A stretch of 64,000 nt of DNA from Rhodothermus marinus (GTDB lineage Bacteria; Bacteroidota; Rhodothermia; Rhodothermales; Rhodothermaceae), in contig NZ_AP019797.1 in NCBI RefSeq assembly GCF_009936275.1, forward strand, positions 1,843,890 to 1,907,889, read 5' to 3'. Shown here piece after piece: positions 27,648 to 37,210 of the stretch. The notes below the pieces were generated by a model that saw nothing but the letters and a program-made list of their open reading frames with translations, did no database searches and was not told the origin of the DNA. Positions within the stretch are counted from its first letter, which is position 1; every line of letters begins with the position of its first letter. Position numbers and translations under genes: made by a program.

Positions 27648-28895
27648 ATGCGCTGGCTGACCACGCTGGAGCAGTTTCTGCACGACCTGAAGGCGCAGCG
27701 GCTGCGCACGACGCTGACGATCCTGGGCATCACCTGGGGTACGGTGGCCGTCGTGGTACTGCTGGCCTTCGGCGTGGGCTTCGAACGCCAGACGCGCAAG
27801 AACATGCACGGCATGGGCGACGGGATCGTGGTGCTTTTCGGCGGCACGACCACCCGACCGTTTCAGGGTTATCCGGACGGCCGCCCCATCCGCCTCCGTG
27901 AAGAAGACGCCCGGCTGCTCCAGCGCGAGATTCCGGCCATCGAAGCCATCAGCCCCGAGTATATCAACCGCCAGACGCCCGTCCGGCGCGGCCGTGCCGT
28001 CACCAACCCCGCCATCACGGGCGTCTATCCCGTCTACGGACGCCTGCGCAATATCATCCCGGAGCCGGGCGGACGCTTTCTGAACGAGCAGGACCTGAAG
28101 CTGCGCCGCCGCGTGGTCGTACTCGGCGATCAGATCAAAAAGCTCCTGTTCGGCGACGAAGAATCCGTCGGGCAACAGGTCTACATCGGACAGACGCCGT
28201 TTCTGGTCGTCGGTGTCATGCAGCCCAAAACCCAGAACAGCTCCTACTATGCCCGCGACGCCGATCGCATCTTCATCCCGGCCTCGACCTTCCGCGTGCT
28301 TTTCGGTGATCGCTACGTGAACAACCTAGTCTACCGCCCCGTCGATCCGGACCTCAGCGATCGGGTAAAGCGGGCGGTTTACGTCACGCTGGGACGCCGC
28401 TACCGCTTCGACCCCGCCGACGAGGACGCGCTGGGCGTCTGGGACACGAACGAAATGGATCGTTTCGTCAAGTACTTCTTCCTGGGGTTCAACCTGTTCA
28501 TGGGGCTGATCGGCAGTTTCACGCTGACCGTGGGCGGGATCGGCGTGGCCAACATCATGTACGTCGTGGTGCAGGAACGCACCCGGGAGATCGGCATTAA
28601 GCGAGCACTGGGGGCGCGTCGGGGCACGATTCAGCTACAGGTGATCTTCGAGGCACTGCTGATTGCACTCACGGGCGGCGCCGTCGGCCTGCTCATTTCC
28701 TGGCTGCTCGTCGAAGCCGTGCGACACATCCCGAACAAAGAGGGCGCGCTGGAATTTCTGGCCAACCCGGTGCTCTCCTCGCCCATCGCGCTGCTGACCG
28801 TCGCCCTGCTGACGCTGATCGGTCTGGCGGCGGGATTCTTCCCGGCCCGCCGCGCCGCCCTGGTCGATCCCGTTGAGGCACTTCGCTACGAATAA
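27648..28895 (+). CDS. MacB/FtsX-type ABC transporter permease
   Basis: The 415-residue protein has the MacB-type layout: an N-terminal helix (about 20-45), a large periplasmic MacB_PCD domain (to about 270), then three helices (LGFNLFMGLIGSFTLTVGGI, LLIALTGGAVGLLISWLL, LTVALLTLIGLAAGFFPA). The cytoplasmic signature QERTREIGIKRALGARRGTI is diagnostic of FtsX-like permeases. No ATPase is fused or adjacent, so the nucleotide-binding partner must be encoded elsewhere. With the adaptor it would export an unknown substrate or act mechanically. Confidence 0.92.
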   Translation: MRWLTTLEQFLHDLKAQRLRTTLTILGITWGTVAVVVLLAFGVGFERQTRKNMHGMGDGIVVLFGGTTTRPFQGYPDGRPIRLREEDARLLQREIPAIEAISPEYINRQTPVRRGRAVTNPAITGVYPVYGRLRNIIPEPGGRFLNEQDLKLRRRVVVLGDQIKKLLFGDEESVGQQVYIGQTPFLVVGVMQPKTQNSSYYARDADRIFIPASTFRVLFGDRYVNNLVYRPVDPDLSDRVKRAVYVTLGRRYRFDPADEDALGVWDTNEMDRFVKYFFLGFNLFMGLIGSFTLTVGGIGVANIMYVVVQERTREIGIKRALGARRGTIQLQVIFEALLIALTGGAVGLLISWLLVEAVRHIPNKEGALEFLANPVLSSPIALLTVALLTLIGLAAGFFPARRAALVDPVEALRYE

Positions 28896-28981
28896 CCCCC
28901 TTTTCGCTTAAACAACAATCCTGTTTACCTTTCTTTTTGAGACAACTCAATATTTTCCCTTTAAAAATCACATAAAGCCTG

Positions 28982-29010
28982 TTGACATCTAAATAAATCC
29001 GGTCTATATT
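28982..29010 (+). promoter_or_regulatory. Sigma-70-like promoter of glnA
   Basis: A TTGACA (28982-28987) and TATATT (29005-29010) are separated by exactly 17 bp in the unusually AT-rich leader 28896-29082, about 73 bp before the glutamine synthetase start. Confidence 0.7.
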
Positions 29011-29082
29011 CCAGAAGGCCTTACTAAGTAAGCCATAACTCCCTTTAAACCAATATTCTTAAAACCAAACCCAAGCGTACGT

Positions 29083-30534
29083 ATGGCGCCGCCACTGATC
29101 ACGGAGATGCCGGTGGAGACCCGGCAGGAAGCCATCCGAAAGGTGTTCGAGCTGATCGAAAAGGAAGGGGCGCAGATGGTCGACATTCGCTTTGTCGACT
29201 TTCTGGGTCAGCAGCAGCACTTTTCGATCCCGGCCGATCAGTTCGAGCCTGATCACTTCGATGAGGGCGTGGGCTTCGACGGCTCGTCGATCCGGGGCTG
29301 GAAGAGCATTCACGAGTCGGACATGCTGGTGATCCCGGATCCGACGACCGCCTTCATCGATCCGTTCTTCCAGCACAGGACGGTCGTGCTCATCGGCGAA
29401 ATCCACGAGCCCGGTACGCTGGAGCCCTTTCAGCGCTGTCCGCGAGGCATCGCCCGCCGCGCCGAGCAGTTCCTGAAGCAGTCGGGCATTGCCGACGTGG
29501 CCTACTTCGGGCCGGAGGCCGAGTTCTTCGTCTTCGATCACGCCTCGTTCGATGAAGGGCCCAACCATGCCTTCTACAAGATCGACTCGGACGAAGGCGC
29601 CTGGAACCGGGGCCGGCACGACAGCCTGGGTTACAAGCCCACCACGAAGGGCGGCTACTTCCCGGTGCCGCCGACCGACTCGCTGCAGAACCTGCGCGCC
29701 GAGATGGCGCTGCTCATGGAGGCCATCGGCATTCCGGTGGAGTGCCAGCACCACGAGGTGGCCTCCGGCGGCCAGTGCGAGATCGACTTCCGCTTCCAGC
29801 CGCTGTTGAAGTGCGCCGATTTCCTGATGAACTACAAGTACATCGTCAAGAACACGGCCTGGAAGTACGGCAAGACGGTCACCTTCATGCCCAAGCCGAT
29901 CTTCGGCGACAACGGCTCGGGCATGCACACGCACATTTCGCTCTGGAAGGATGAGCAGCCGCTGTTCTTCGGCGACAGATACGCCGGGCTGAGCCAGGAG
30001 GCGCTCTGGTTCATTGGCGGCATCCTGCATCACGCGCCGGCCGTCATTGCCTTCACGAACCCGACGACGAACTCCTTCCGACGGCTGGTGCCGGGCTTCG
30101 AGGCACCGGTGAACCTGGTCTACTCGGCCCGCAACCGGAGCGCCGCCATCCGCATCCCGGTCTACTCGGACAGCCCCAAAGCCAAGCGGATCGAGGCCCG
30201 CTTCCCGGACCCGTCCTGCAACCCGTACCTCGCCTTCTCGGCGCTGCTGCTGGCCGGGCTGGACGGCATCCGTAACCAGATCGATCCGGGCCAGCCGGTC
30301 GACAAGGACATCTACCACCTGTCGCCCGAAGAGCAGGCCGCCCTGCCCCAGGCGCCCAGGTCGCTCGAAGAGGCGCTCGAGGCGCTCGAAAAGGACCACG
30401 AATTCCTGCTGCAGGGCGGCGTCTTCACCGAGGACGTGATCGAGGCCTGGATCCAGTACAAGTACGACAACGAGGTGCAGCAACTCCGGATGCGCCCGCA
30501 TCCGTACGAGTTCTCGCTGTACTTCGACGTGTGA
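29083..30534 (+). CDS. glnA: Glutamine synthetase, type I
   Basis: GlnA makes glutamine from glutamate, ammonia and ATP. The 483-residue protein carries the family signatures FDGSSIRGW near residue 65, [16 protein letters not shown] for ATP binding, and [20 protein letters not shown] for the active-site flap. The Tyr411 in [10 protein letters not shown] lies where GSI-beta enzymes are adenylylated, so post-translational control is plausible. The length (about 470 expected) and the single gene fit GSI. It has its own promoter and a strong terminator. Confidence 0.97.
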   Translation: MAPPLITEMPVETRQEAIRKVFELIEKEGAQMVDIRFVDFLGQQQHFSIPADQFEPDHFDEGVGFDGSSIRGWKSIHESDMLVIPDPTTAFIDPFFQHRTVVLIGEIHEPGTLEPFQRCPRGIARRAEQFLKQSGIADVAYFGPEAEFFVFDHASFDEGPNHAFYKIDSDEGAWNRGRHDSLGYKPTTKGGYFPVPPTDSLQNLRAEMALLMEAIGIPVECQHHEVASGGQCEIDFRFQPLLKCADFLMNYKYIVKNTAWKYGKTVTFMPKPIFGDNGSGMHTHISLWKDEQPLFFGDRYAGLSQEALWFIGGILHHAPAVIAFTNPTTNSFRRLVPGFEAPVNLVYSARNRSAAIRIPVYSDSPKAKRIEARFPDPSCNPYLAFSALLLAGLDGIRNQIDPGQPVDKDIYHLSPEEQAALPQAPRSLEEALEALEKDHEFLLQGGVFTEDVIEAWIQYKYDNEVQQLRMRPHPYEFSLYFDV

Positions 30535-30555
30535 GCGACAATGCCGCGACGATAG

Positions 30556-30594
30556 AACGGGCGGTCGCGCTTCGGTGGCCGCCCGTTTTTTTCT
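30556..30594 (+). terminator. Rho-independent terminator of glnA
   Basis: ACGGGCGGTC pairs with GGCCGCCCGT (one T-G pair) around GCGCTTCGGT-type loop sequence, followed by seven T residues, 22 bp after the glnA stop. Confidence 0.88.
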
Positions 30595-32339
30595 TATCCC
30601 CGCAGCCGGCGCCAGAGGGCGCGGCCCACGAAGCGCAGCCGGTCGCCCGTCGGGAAGCGCGCGAGCACGGTCTTCACCACGCCCCGGGTGAAGCGCGTGC
30701 GGCGGCTGTAGTCGATGGGCACGTCCACCACCACGACGTCGCCGCCCTGCGCCCACGCGAGCGCCTCGCGCAGCGTCCGCTCCAGCACGGCCGGCTCGCC
30801 CTGCAGTCGGACATACCGGGCGTCCACCGCCCGGGCGATCCCGTCGAGCCGCACCTCGCCGATCACGGTGCAGGTCTTTCGGTTGTAGGGGATCTCCTGG
30901 CCCTGGGAGATCTGGCTCAGCTCGCCGTCGTGAAAGACGCAGCAGACCACGCCGACGCCCATGCGCCGGGCCGTGAGCAACTCCAGGCCGGTCATCAGGA
31001 ACGCCCCGTCGCCCACGACGGCCACCACCGGCCGGTCGGGGTGCGCCAGCTTCGCGCCCACGGCCGCCGGAACGGCGTATCCCATGCAGTTGAAGTCGGT
31101 CGGCACGATGAGCGTGCGCGGCCGCCGCACTTCGAACAGCTCGGCCGTCAGGTAGGTGTGGTTGCCGTCGTCCACCGTCACGATGGCCTCGTCGGGCAAC
31201 ACGGCCCGCAGCGCATCGAAGAACCGGACGGGATTGACGCGCGCGCCGCTGTCGTGCCGGTACCATTCGTCCCGATAGGCCTGCTTGTCGGCCCGGATCT
31301 GGCGGGCGACGGCTTCCCGCCGCTCCCGGCGATCGACGCCCATGGCCCGGAGCGCCTCCAGCAGACGCGGCAGCACCACGCGGCTGTCGCCCGCGATGGC
31401 CACGCAGGCCGGGTAGTTAACTCCGAGCACACCGGGGTCCAGGTCGATATGCACGAGCGCCTCGGGCACGCGCACGCCAAAGCTCCCGGTGGGAATCTCC
31501 GCAAAGCGCGTCCCCACGGCCAGCAGCGCGTCGCAATCTTCAAAGGCCCGTTCGGCCGCTGGCACGGCCGCCCGCGAAAAGCCCATGCCGGCATGCAGTG
31601 GATGGTTGCCCGGGAAAGCGCTCAATCCCTGCAGCGTGGTCGCTACCGGCGCCCCCAGCCGCTCGGCGATCTCGATGAGCGGCTCGGTGGCATCGACGGC
31701 ACCCCAGCCGACGAAAATGCCCGGCCGCTCGGCTTCGGCCAGCACCCGGGCGGCCTCCTCGATCAGCGCGTCGTCCGGTGCTTCCGACGGCGGAGGCGGC
31801 GTGAAGGCAGGCAACGTCGGCACCTCGCCCTGAAAGAGCTGTACGTTGACGGGCACTTCGACAAAGACGGGGCCGGGCACGCCCGATACGGCCGTCCGGT
31901 ACGCCTCGAAGATGGTCGGGACGATCTCCGCGTGCCGCGTCACGCGCCAGAAGCCTTTCGTGACGGCGCTCACCAGCTTCTCCTGGTCGATTTCGTGCAG
32001 TTGAAAATGAAACGGAATATCCGTCCGGATCCCGCCCGAGACGACCAGCATCGGCACGCCCGCCAGATAGGCCTCGCCCATGCCGCCCATGGCCAGCGCC
32101 GCACCGGCCGCCGGTACGATGGCAAGCGCTCCGATGCGGTCGGGTGCCACCCGGCTGACGGCGTCGGCCATGAAAGCCCCGCCGCCTTCGTGCGTGACCA
32201 GCACGGGCCGCACGCGCTCGCTCCGGCCCAGCTCGTCGTACAGCTCCGTCACGTGCACGCCCGGAATGCCGAACGTGAACGGCACGGGCAACTGCTCCAG
32301 GGCGTATCGAATCAACCAGGCTCCGCTTTTCTTCGGCAT
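30594..32339 (-). CDS. Thiamine diphosphate-dependent enzyme, acetolactate synthase-like
   Basis: The 581-residue protein has the three-domain fold of the acetolactate synthase/benzoylformate decarboxylase family. The N-terminal pyrimidine-binding domain contains Glu51 in THEGGGAFMAD, which activates the cofactor; a central domain follows; and the C-terminal domain has GDG at 443-445 within VVAVVGDGAFLMTGLELLTA. It resembles ALS large subunit, but there is no regulatory subunit and no neighbouring ilv gene, so catabolic decarboxylation or carboligation is as likely. It lies 19 bp after the KstD-like gene on the same strand. Confidence 0.85.
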   Translation of the reverse strand: MPKKSGAWLIRYALEQLPVPFTFGIPGVHVTELYDELGRSERVRPVLVTHEGGGAFMADAVSRVAPDRIGALAIVPAAGAALAMGGMGEAYLAGVPMLVVSGGIRTDIPFHFQLHEIDQEKLVSAVTKGFWRVTRHAEIVPTIFEAYRTAVSGVPGPVFVEVPVNVQLFQGEVPTLPAFTPPPPSEAPDDALIEEAARVLAEAERPGIFVGWGAVDATEPLIEIAERLGAPVATTLQGLSAFPGNHPLHAGMGFSRAAVPAAERAFEDCDALLAVGTRFAEIPTGSFGVRVPEALVHIDLDPGVLGVNYPACVAIAGDSRVVLPRLLEALRAMGVDRRERREAVARQIRADKQAYRDEWYRHDSGARVNPVRFFDALRAVLPDEAIVTVDDGNHTYLTAELFEVRRPRTLIVPTDFNCMGYAVPAAVGAKLAHPDRPVVAVVGDGAFLMTGLELLTARRMGVGVVCCVFHDGELSQISQGQEIPYNRKTCTVIGEVRLDGIARAVDARYVRLQGEPAVLERTLREALAWAQGGDVVVVDVPIDYSRRTRFTRGVVKTVLARFPTGDRLRFVGRALWRRLRG

Positions 32340-32358
32340 GGCGTTTTCCTCGGTCAGG

Positions 32359-33972
32359 TTAGAGATGGCGGGCGGTGGTGCGTGCCGTGAGGATGCACCC
32401 GCCCAGGAACGTCCCTTCCAGTGAGCCCCGGCCGTGAATGCCGCCGCCCCCGAAGCCGGCCGCTTCGCCCACGGCGTACAGGCCGGGAATCGGCGTGTCG
32501 TTGGGCCGCAGCACCCGGCCTTCCAGGTCGGTCTTGAGTCCGCCCAGGCTCTTGCGCGTCAGGATAAAACAGCGAATCGCAATCAGCGGGCGGGCTTTCG
32601 GGTCGAGAATCGGCTGAAAACGACACAGCCGGAGCCGGTCGGCCCGGTAGGTGCGGAAGTTCATCAGCCGCCGGAGCTGCTCGTCGTTGAAGAAGGCCGG
32701 GCCGCGGGCGATCATCGCGTCGTACTCCTGAATGTCGCGCAGCATGCCCTCGCCGTCGATCTGGAGGCCGAACAGGCTCCGGGCATTCATGCCGTCGATG
32801 AGGGCCTCGGGCGTGTCGGCCACAACGAAGTCGTCCGGGCACTCGTCGATGAGCCGCCGCACGAGTCGGTGGTTACCGCGCACCAGCTCCCAGAGCATGC
32901 GCAGGCGTTTCTTGTAGCGGAAGGCCTCCATGTAGTCGCAGCCCGAGACGGCCAGTTCCCGCACGGCAATTTTGTAGTTGAGCACCAGCCAGCTGTACTG
33001 GCCGGGCTGGCGGAGCACCTGCTCGACGAGCCATCGGGTGTCGGTGTACCCCACCAGCGGCGGGGGCCCGATACGTCGGCCGTGTGCGTTGCACCAGAGC
33101 GCCGAGCGCGGCGGCACCAGGCTCAGGCCATCATCGGGGCGGCGCCGCGCCGGATGGTGCACCCCGGCCGCGTAGTGCCACTGCAGGTCCAGGTGCGTCA
33201 GGTGCGCGCCGAGTGCGGCCGCCCGGTCGTGCAGCAGGCCGTCGGCGTAGCGATGAGCCCCGTTCAGCAGCTTGCGGGGCGGCTCGCCCCAGGGACGGTA
33301 CCAGTGCGCGCGGAGCTTGCTCAGATCGCCCCCGCAGATGCCCCCCGAAGCCACCACCACGGCTTCGCCCCGGGCTTCGAAGTCAGGCCCATCCGGCTCC
33401 ACGTGTCCCACAATGCCCACCACGCGTCCCCCCTCTTCCACAAAGTCCGTCACGGCGTGCCGGAAGTGCAGCGCAAACCGATGTCGGTTCGGATGCGCTT
33501 CCAGCGCCGCGATTACCCGAGTGGCGATCTCGTAGCCCGTGCCCCAGGCGATGTGCCAGCGCGGTACCGAGTTGAGCGGTTCGTAGAGCCCCCGCTCCGG
33601 CCAGTTCACCAGCGGGAGAAAGCGCACGCCCAGCCGATCCAGAAACTCGAAGATGAGCGGGATGGAACGCTCGCAATAAAGCTGTGCCCAGCGGCGTGGC
33701 CAGTGATCCTCGGGACCGAAGCGGGCGCAGCGTTGCCAGTCGCTCCAGGCCAGCTCCGGACTGTCCTGAATGCGCAGCCGCCGCTGGTGCGGCGTATCTA
33801 CCAGAAAGACGCCGCCGAACGATTCGCGGGCCAGCCCGCCCAGCCGCGCGGGTTCGTCGCGATCCAGCAACACCACGCGACGGTTCTTTTCGAGCAGTTC
33901 CAGGGCGGTCACCAGCCCGGCCAGCCCGCCCCCCACGATCACCACGTCGGCTTCGTAACGAAGCGATTGCAT
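32359..33972 (-). CDS. FAD-dependent KstD/fumarate-reductase-like dehydrogenase
   Basis: From ATG 33972 the 537-residue protein has an N-terminal FAD motif VVIVGGGLAGLVTALELLEK and a C-terminal flavin segment IPGLYAVGEAAGFGGGGIHG followed by GRGSLEGTFLGGCI. This pattern matches the family of FAD-dependent dehydrogenases with ketosteroid dehydrogenase and fumarate reductase (COG3573-type). The substrate is unknown. It is the promoter-proximal gene of a two-gene unit with the ThDP enzyme, which suggests a shared pathway. Confidence 0.82.
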   Translation of the reverse strand: MQSLRYEADVVIVGGGLAGLVTALELLEKNRRVVLLDRDEPARLGGLARESFGGVFLVDTPHQRRLRIQDSPELAWSDWQRCARFGPEDHWPRRWAQLYCERSIPLIFEFLDRLGVRFLPLVNWPERGLYEPLNSVPRWHIAWGTGYEIATRVIAALEAHPNRHRFALHFRHAVTDFVEEGGRVVGIVGHVEPDGPDFEARGEAVVVASGGICGGDLSKLRAHWYRPWGEPPRKLLNGAHRYADGLLHDRAAALGAHLTHLDLQWHYAAGVHHPARRRPDDGLSLVPPRSALWCNAHGRRIGPPPLVGYTDTRWLVEQVLRQPGQYSWLVLNYKIAVRELAVSGCDYMEAFRYKKRLRMLWELVRGNHRLVRRLIDECPDDFVVADTPEALIDGMNARSLFGLQIDGEGMLRDIQEYDAMIARGPAFFNDEQLRRLMNFRTYRADRLRLCRFQPILDPKARPLIAIRCFILTRKSLGGLKTDLEGRVLRPNDTPIPGLYAVGEAAGFGGGGIHGRGSLEGTFLGGCILTARTTARHL

Positions 33973-34052
33973 CGGAACGCTTGCGGGAATGCAGGATTTG
34001 CCGGAATTTACCGCCGCGATTCTACCTTTGCAACGAACCTTCACAATGGCCT

Positions 34053-34706
34053 ATGCCCACCGAAGACGCACGCCGGCGCATCGGCGCCATTCTGGAGCGC
34101 CTTCGCGAAGCGTATCCGAATGCCATCACCGAACTTCGCTGGTCCAACCCGTTCGAATTGCTCATCGTGACCGTACTTTCGGCGCAGACCACCGACAAAA
34201 AGGTCAACGAAGTATCGCCGGAACTATTTCGGCGCTATCCGACGGCCGAAGCGCTGGCGCAGGCCAACCCTGAAGAACTCGAACCGCTCCTCCGTCCGCT
34301 GGGCTACTACCGCCAGAAGGCCCGGACCATCGTCAACCTGGCCCGCCAGCTCGTCGAACGTCACGGCGGCGAGGTGCCACGCAGCATGGAAGCGCTGACA
34401 GCATTGCCGGGCGTGGGCCGCAAGACGGCCGCCATCGTGCTGGGTACCGCCTTCGGGATTCGCGAGGGCATCGCCGTCGATACACACGTCAGCCGCGTGT
34501 CGCAGCGCCTGGGGTTGACCACCCATAAGACACCCGACAAAATCGAGCAGGACCTGATGGCGCTGGTGCCGCGCGAGGACTGGACGTGGTTCGGGCACGC
34601 CCTGGTACTGCACGGCCGCTACGTGTGCCTGGCACGTCGCCCGCGCTGCAGCCAGTGCGTGCTGGCCGACATGTGCCCGCGTATCGGCGTGACCGTGGCC
34701 GCCTGA
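34053..34706 (+). CDS. nth: Endonuclease III
   Basis: Nth removes oxidised pyrimidines from DNA and nicks the abasic site. The 217-residue protein has the helix-hairpin-helix LPGVGRKTAAIVL with catalytic Lys124, the catalytic Asp143 in VDTHVSR, and the 4Fe-4S ligands C192, C199, C202 and C208 (C-X6-C-X2-C-X5-C). I choose ATG 34053; the longer in-frame extension upstream is antisense to the FAD gene. It is divergent from that gene. Confidence 0.96.
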   Translation: MPTEDARRRIGAILERLREAYPNAITELRWSNPFELLIVTVLSAQTTDKKVNEVSPELFRRYPTAEALAQANPEELEPLLRPLGYYRQKARTIVNLARQLVERHGGEVPRSMEALTALPGVGRKTAAIVLGTAFGIREGIAVDTHVSRVSQRLGLTTHKTPDKIEQDLMALVPREDWTWFGHALVLHGRYVCLARRPRCSQCVLADMCPRIGVTVAA

Positions 34707-34711
34707 ACTGT

Positions 34712-35095
34712 CTATCCGGCCCAGAAAGCGTCTTTGAAATGTTCGATTTCCGGCGGACGGTCGTCGTGCAGCACGATGGCGATCACGTCGAAGCGACAGC
34801 GGGCGCGCTGCAGGTGGTGCTCGTAGAGGTAGGCCCGGGCGGCACGGATCAGGTGACGTTGCTTTTCGGGCGTAACGGCCTCCTCCGGACGCCCGAAACC
34901 CAGCCCGCGCCGGGTCTTCACTTCGACGAAGACGATCTCGCCCCCGTCCTCGGGACGCGGGGCCGGTTCGAAGCAGACCAGGTCGATCTCCGCGCGCTCG
35001 AAGCGGTACTGACGCGCCAGAATCCGATAGCCCTGCTGTTCCAGATAGGTCGCGGCCAGGTCTTCGCCCCGGGTGCCGATCGTGCGTGTATCCAT
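34712..35095 (-). CDS. YraN/UPF0102 family nuclease-like protein
   Basis: From ATG 35095 the 127-residue protein has the UPF0102 signature GTRGEDLAATYLEQQGYRIL and the restriction-endonuclease-like acidic/lysine set ERAEIDLV followed by FVEVKTRRG. The family is related to Holliday junction resolvases but its role is unproven. It converges on nth, with five bases between stops, and diverges from the SAM hydrolase gene. Confidence 0.88.
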   Translation of the reverse strand: MDTRTIGTRGEDLAATYLEQQGYRILARQYRFERAEIDLVCFEPAPRPEDGGEIVFVEVKTRRGLGFGRPEEAVTPEKQRHLIRAARAYLYEHHLQRARCRFDVIAIVLHDDRPPEIEHFKDAFWAG

Positions 35096-35210
35096 GCGTC
35101 GTCGATGATCTGGTCTCAGCGCGTGAACGAAAGCGCACGGGATCCCGTTTCCCGCATGCGCATTCGATGCGTGCTGTTCGTAGTTTACGCTGAAAAATAG
35201 CCCGTACGGC

Positions 35211-36032
35211 ATGGCGGACCAACCGATACCACTCATCACACTGACCACCGACTTCGGCACGCGCGACGCCTACGTGGCGGCCATGAAGGGCGTGCTGCTG
35301 AGCCTGGCCCCGCAGGCCCGGCTCGTGGACATCACCCACGAGATCCGACCACAGGATGTGATGGAGGCGGCGTTTGTCCTCCGCGAAGCCGTGCCGTACT
35401 TTCCGCCGGGCACCATTCACCTGGTCGTTGTCGATCCGGGCGTGGGCACCGCACGGCGTGCCGTCGCCCTTCGGCATGGTGCGCACTGGTTCGTGGGCCC
35501 CGACAATGGTCTGTTCACGCTGGTGCTGGGCACCGAGCGCCCCGACGAACTCGTCGAACTCAACCGACCCGAATTCTGGCGCACCCCCACACCCAGCCAG
35601 ACTTTTCACGGACGCGACATCTTTGCGCCGGCCGCCGGACATCTGGCCGCCGGACGCTCGCTTCAGGAGATCGGCACGCCGCTGGAGCAATTGACCACGC
35701 TCCGCTGGATGGAGCCGTCGGCCAGCAACGAAAGCATTCACGGCTGGGTGGTCCATGTGGATCGCTTCGGCAACTGCATCACAAACGTTTCGCGAGAGCT
35801 GTTCGAGCGCTACCGGGCGGGTCGCCCGTTCAAATGCTACGTGGGCAGCACCCCCTTCACGCAGGTGCAGCCTACCTACGGAGCGGTCGCCCAGGGCGAA
35901 GCGCTGCTCCTGTTCGGCAGCAGCGACTTTCTGGAGATTGCCGTCAATGGCGGCAATGCCGCCGAGCTGCTCGGCATTCGCCAGGGCACACCCGTCCACA
36001 TTATTTTTGAGCAGAAACCTTCGCGTTCATGA
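35211..36032 (+). CDS. SAM hydrolase / hydroxide adenosyltransferase (DUF62)
   Basis: The 273-residue protein shows the family start ITLTTDFGTRDAYVAAMKGV, the motif VVDPGVGTARR, FVGPDNGLFTLVL and HVDRFGNCITNV, all typical of S-adenosyl-L-methionine hydroxide adenosyltransferases, which cleave SAM to adenosine and methionine with water. It is cytoplasmic. Its TGA overlaps the ATG of the next gene by four bases, so the two are probably translated together. Confidence 0.92.
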   Translation: MADQPIPLITLTTDFGTRDAYVAAMKGVLLSLAPQARLVDITHEIRPQDVMEAAFVLREAVPYFPPGTIHLVVVDPGVGTARRAVALRHGAHWFVGPDNGLFTLVLGTERPDELVELNRPEFWRTPTPSQTFHGRDIFAPAAGHLAAGRSLQEIGTPLEQLTTLRWMEPSASNESIHGWVVHVDRFGNCITNVSRELFERYRAGRPFKCYVGSTPFTQVQPTYGAVAQGEALLLFGSSDFLEIAVNGGNAAELLGIRQGTPVHIIFEQKPSRS

Positions 36033-37204
36033 ATTCCCCGAAGGCCACACCGCGGGCGTTGCTTGCCCATCTGGACGAACTCTACCGGCTGGCGCAACTG
36101 CTGACGTCAGACGCTGAGGCGGCCGCCCGGCTGGTTCGTGACGTGTACCGGGAAGCGCTGGCGTCGCCGCCACCGGCCGATCAGGCCCGGACCTGGCTGG
36201 TGGCACGCCTGCTCCACCGCGCCCGGCTCGCCGAAAGCACCGACGAGCCCGTACTGGCCGCCCGCCGGGAGCTGGCCGAAAGCATGCTAAGCCGGGTGCT
36301 CCCGGCCGCCGTAGCGCTGCTTTCGGCGCGCGACCGGCTCTGGCTCTACCTGTGCGACGTGTTGACGCTGGCGCCCGAGACGGCCGCCACGCTGCTGGAA
36401 GATACACCGGAAGGATACGAACGGGCCCACGCGGCGCTTCGCACGGCCCTCCGGCGATACCTGACGCCCGGTCAGTTCGCCCTGCTGGAGTTCGGATTGT
36501 CCGAAGAGCAGATCCGCACGCACCTGCAGCAGGCCCTGAGCCGTCTGCTGCAACCGCCGCCGGGCTCGTTGCGCACGGAGCTGCTGAACCTGGGCGGTGG
36601 CGAAGAAGTGACGGTTTCCGAAGTGCGGACCCGCTCCGTCGCGCGCCATCCGGCCACACGCATGCTCGTGGCTGTGCTGATCGTGCTGCTGGCCGGCCTG
36701 CTGGGATGGCTGGCCTGGCAGGGTACGCGTCCCGCCAGTTCACCTTCCCCCGCCCGGCCGTCCGATCTGATCCGCCGCTCCGTCGAACTGGCCGCCTCGC
36801 TGACCGTCGAGCAACCGCTGACGCGCCCCGCCGAAGCCGAGCGCTACCTGGCCCGGCAGGGCTGGCGCGTGGTCGTCCCCGACATCGCCGATGCCCGGCT
36901 CGTCGGCCTGGCGCAGGCGCCAGTACTTCCGGACCTGAGCGTACCCGTACTGCTCTTTGAAGACCGCACCAGCGGCCGCATGCTGGCCGTTTATCTCTAC
37001 AGTTATGCGCTGCTGGATCGCTACCGGGATCGGCTGACGCTCAACCCGGACGTGCTCCGCCAGATCGAGGAAGAGCAGCACTTCGATCTGCACGTGCTCG
37101 GCCGCCAGCAGGTGCTCGTCTGGCGCTACCGGGACGACATCTACGTGGCCGTCACCGAAGGTGATGCCGCCGCACTCCGCGAGCGGATCGCCTTCCCGTC
37201 ATAA
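36029..37204 (+). CDS. Sigma-factor-like protein fused to a membrane-anchored domain
   Basis: Residues about 14-65 (DELYRLAQLLTSDAEAAARL and following) look like ECF sigma region 2, and 90-145 (LPAAVALLSARDRLWLYLCD, then PEGYERAHAALRTALRRYL) like region 4, though the DNA-contact residues are degenerate. A single transmembrane segment covers about 212-231 (LVAVLIVLLAGLLGWLAW). A roughly 155-residue C-terminal domain of mixed alpha/beta character follows, presumably periplasmic. It may be a membrane-tethered regulator, or a sigma-like domain turned anti-sigma. The start overlaps the SAM hydrolase stop. Confidence 0.65.
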   Translation: MNSPKATPRALLAHLDELYRLAQLLTSDAEAAARLVRDVYREALASPPPADQARTWLVARLLHRARLAESTDEPVLAARRELAESMLSRVLPAAVALLSARDRLWLYLCDVLTLAPETAATLLEDTPEGYERAHAALRTALRRYLTPGQFALLEFGLSEEQIRTHLQQALSRLLQPPPGSLRTELLNLGGGEEVTVSEVRTRSVARHPATRMLVAVLIVLLAGLLGWLAWQGTRPASSPSPARPSDLIRRSVELAASLTVEQPLTRPAEAERYLARQGWRVVVPDIADARLVGLAQAPVLPDLSVPVLLFEDRTSGRMLAVYLYSYALLDRYRDRLTLNPDVLRQIEEEQHFDLHVLGRQQVLVWRYRDDIYVAVTEGDAAALRERIAFPS

Positions 37205-37210
37205 AGCGCC

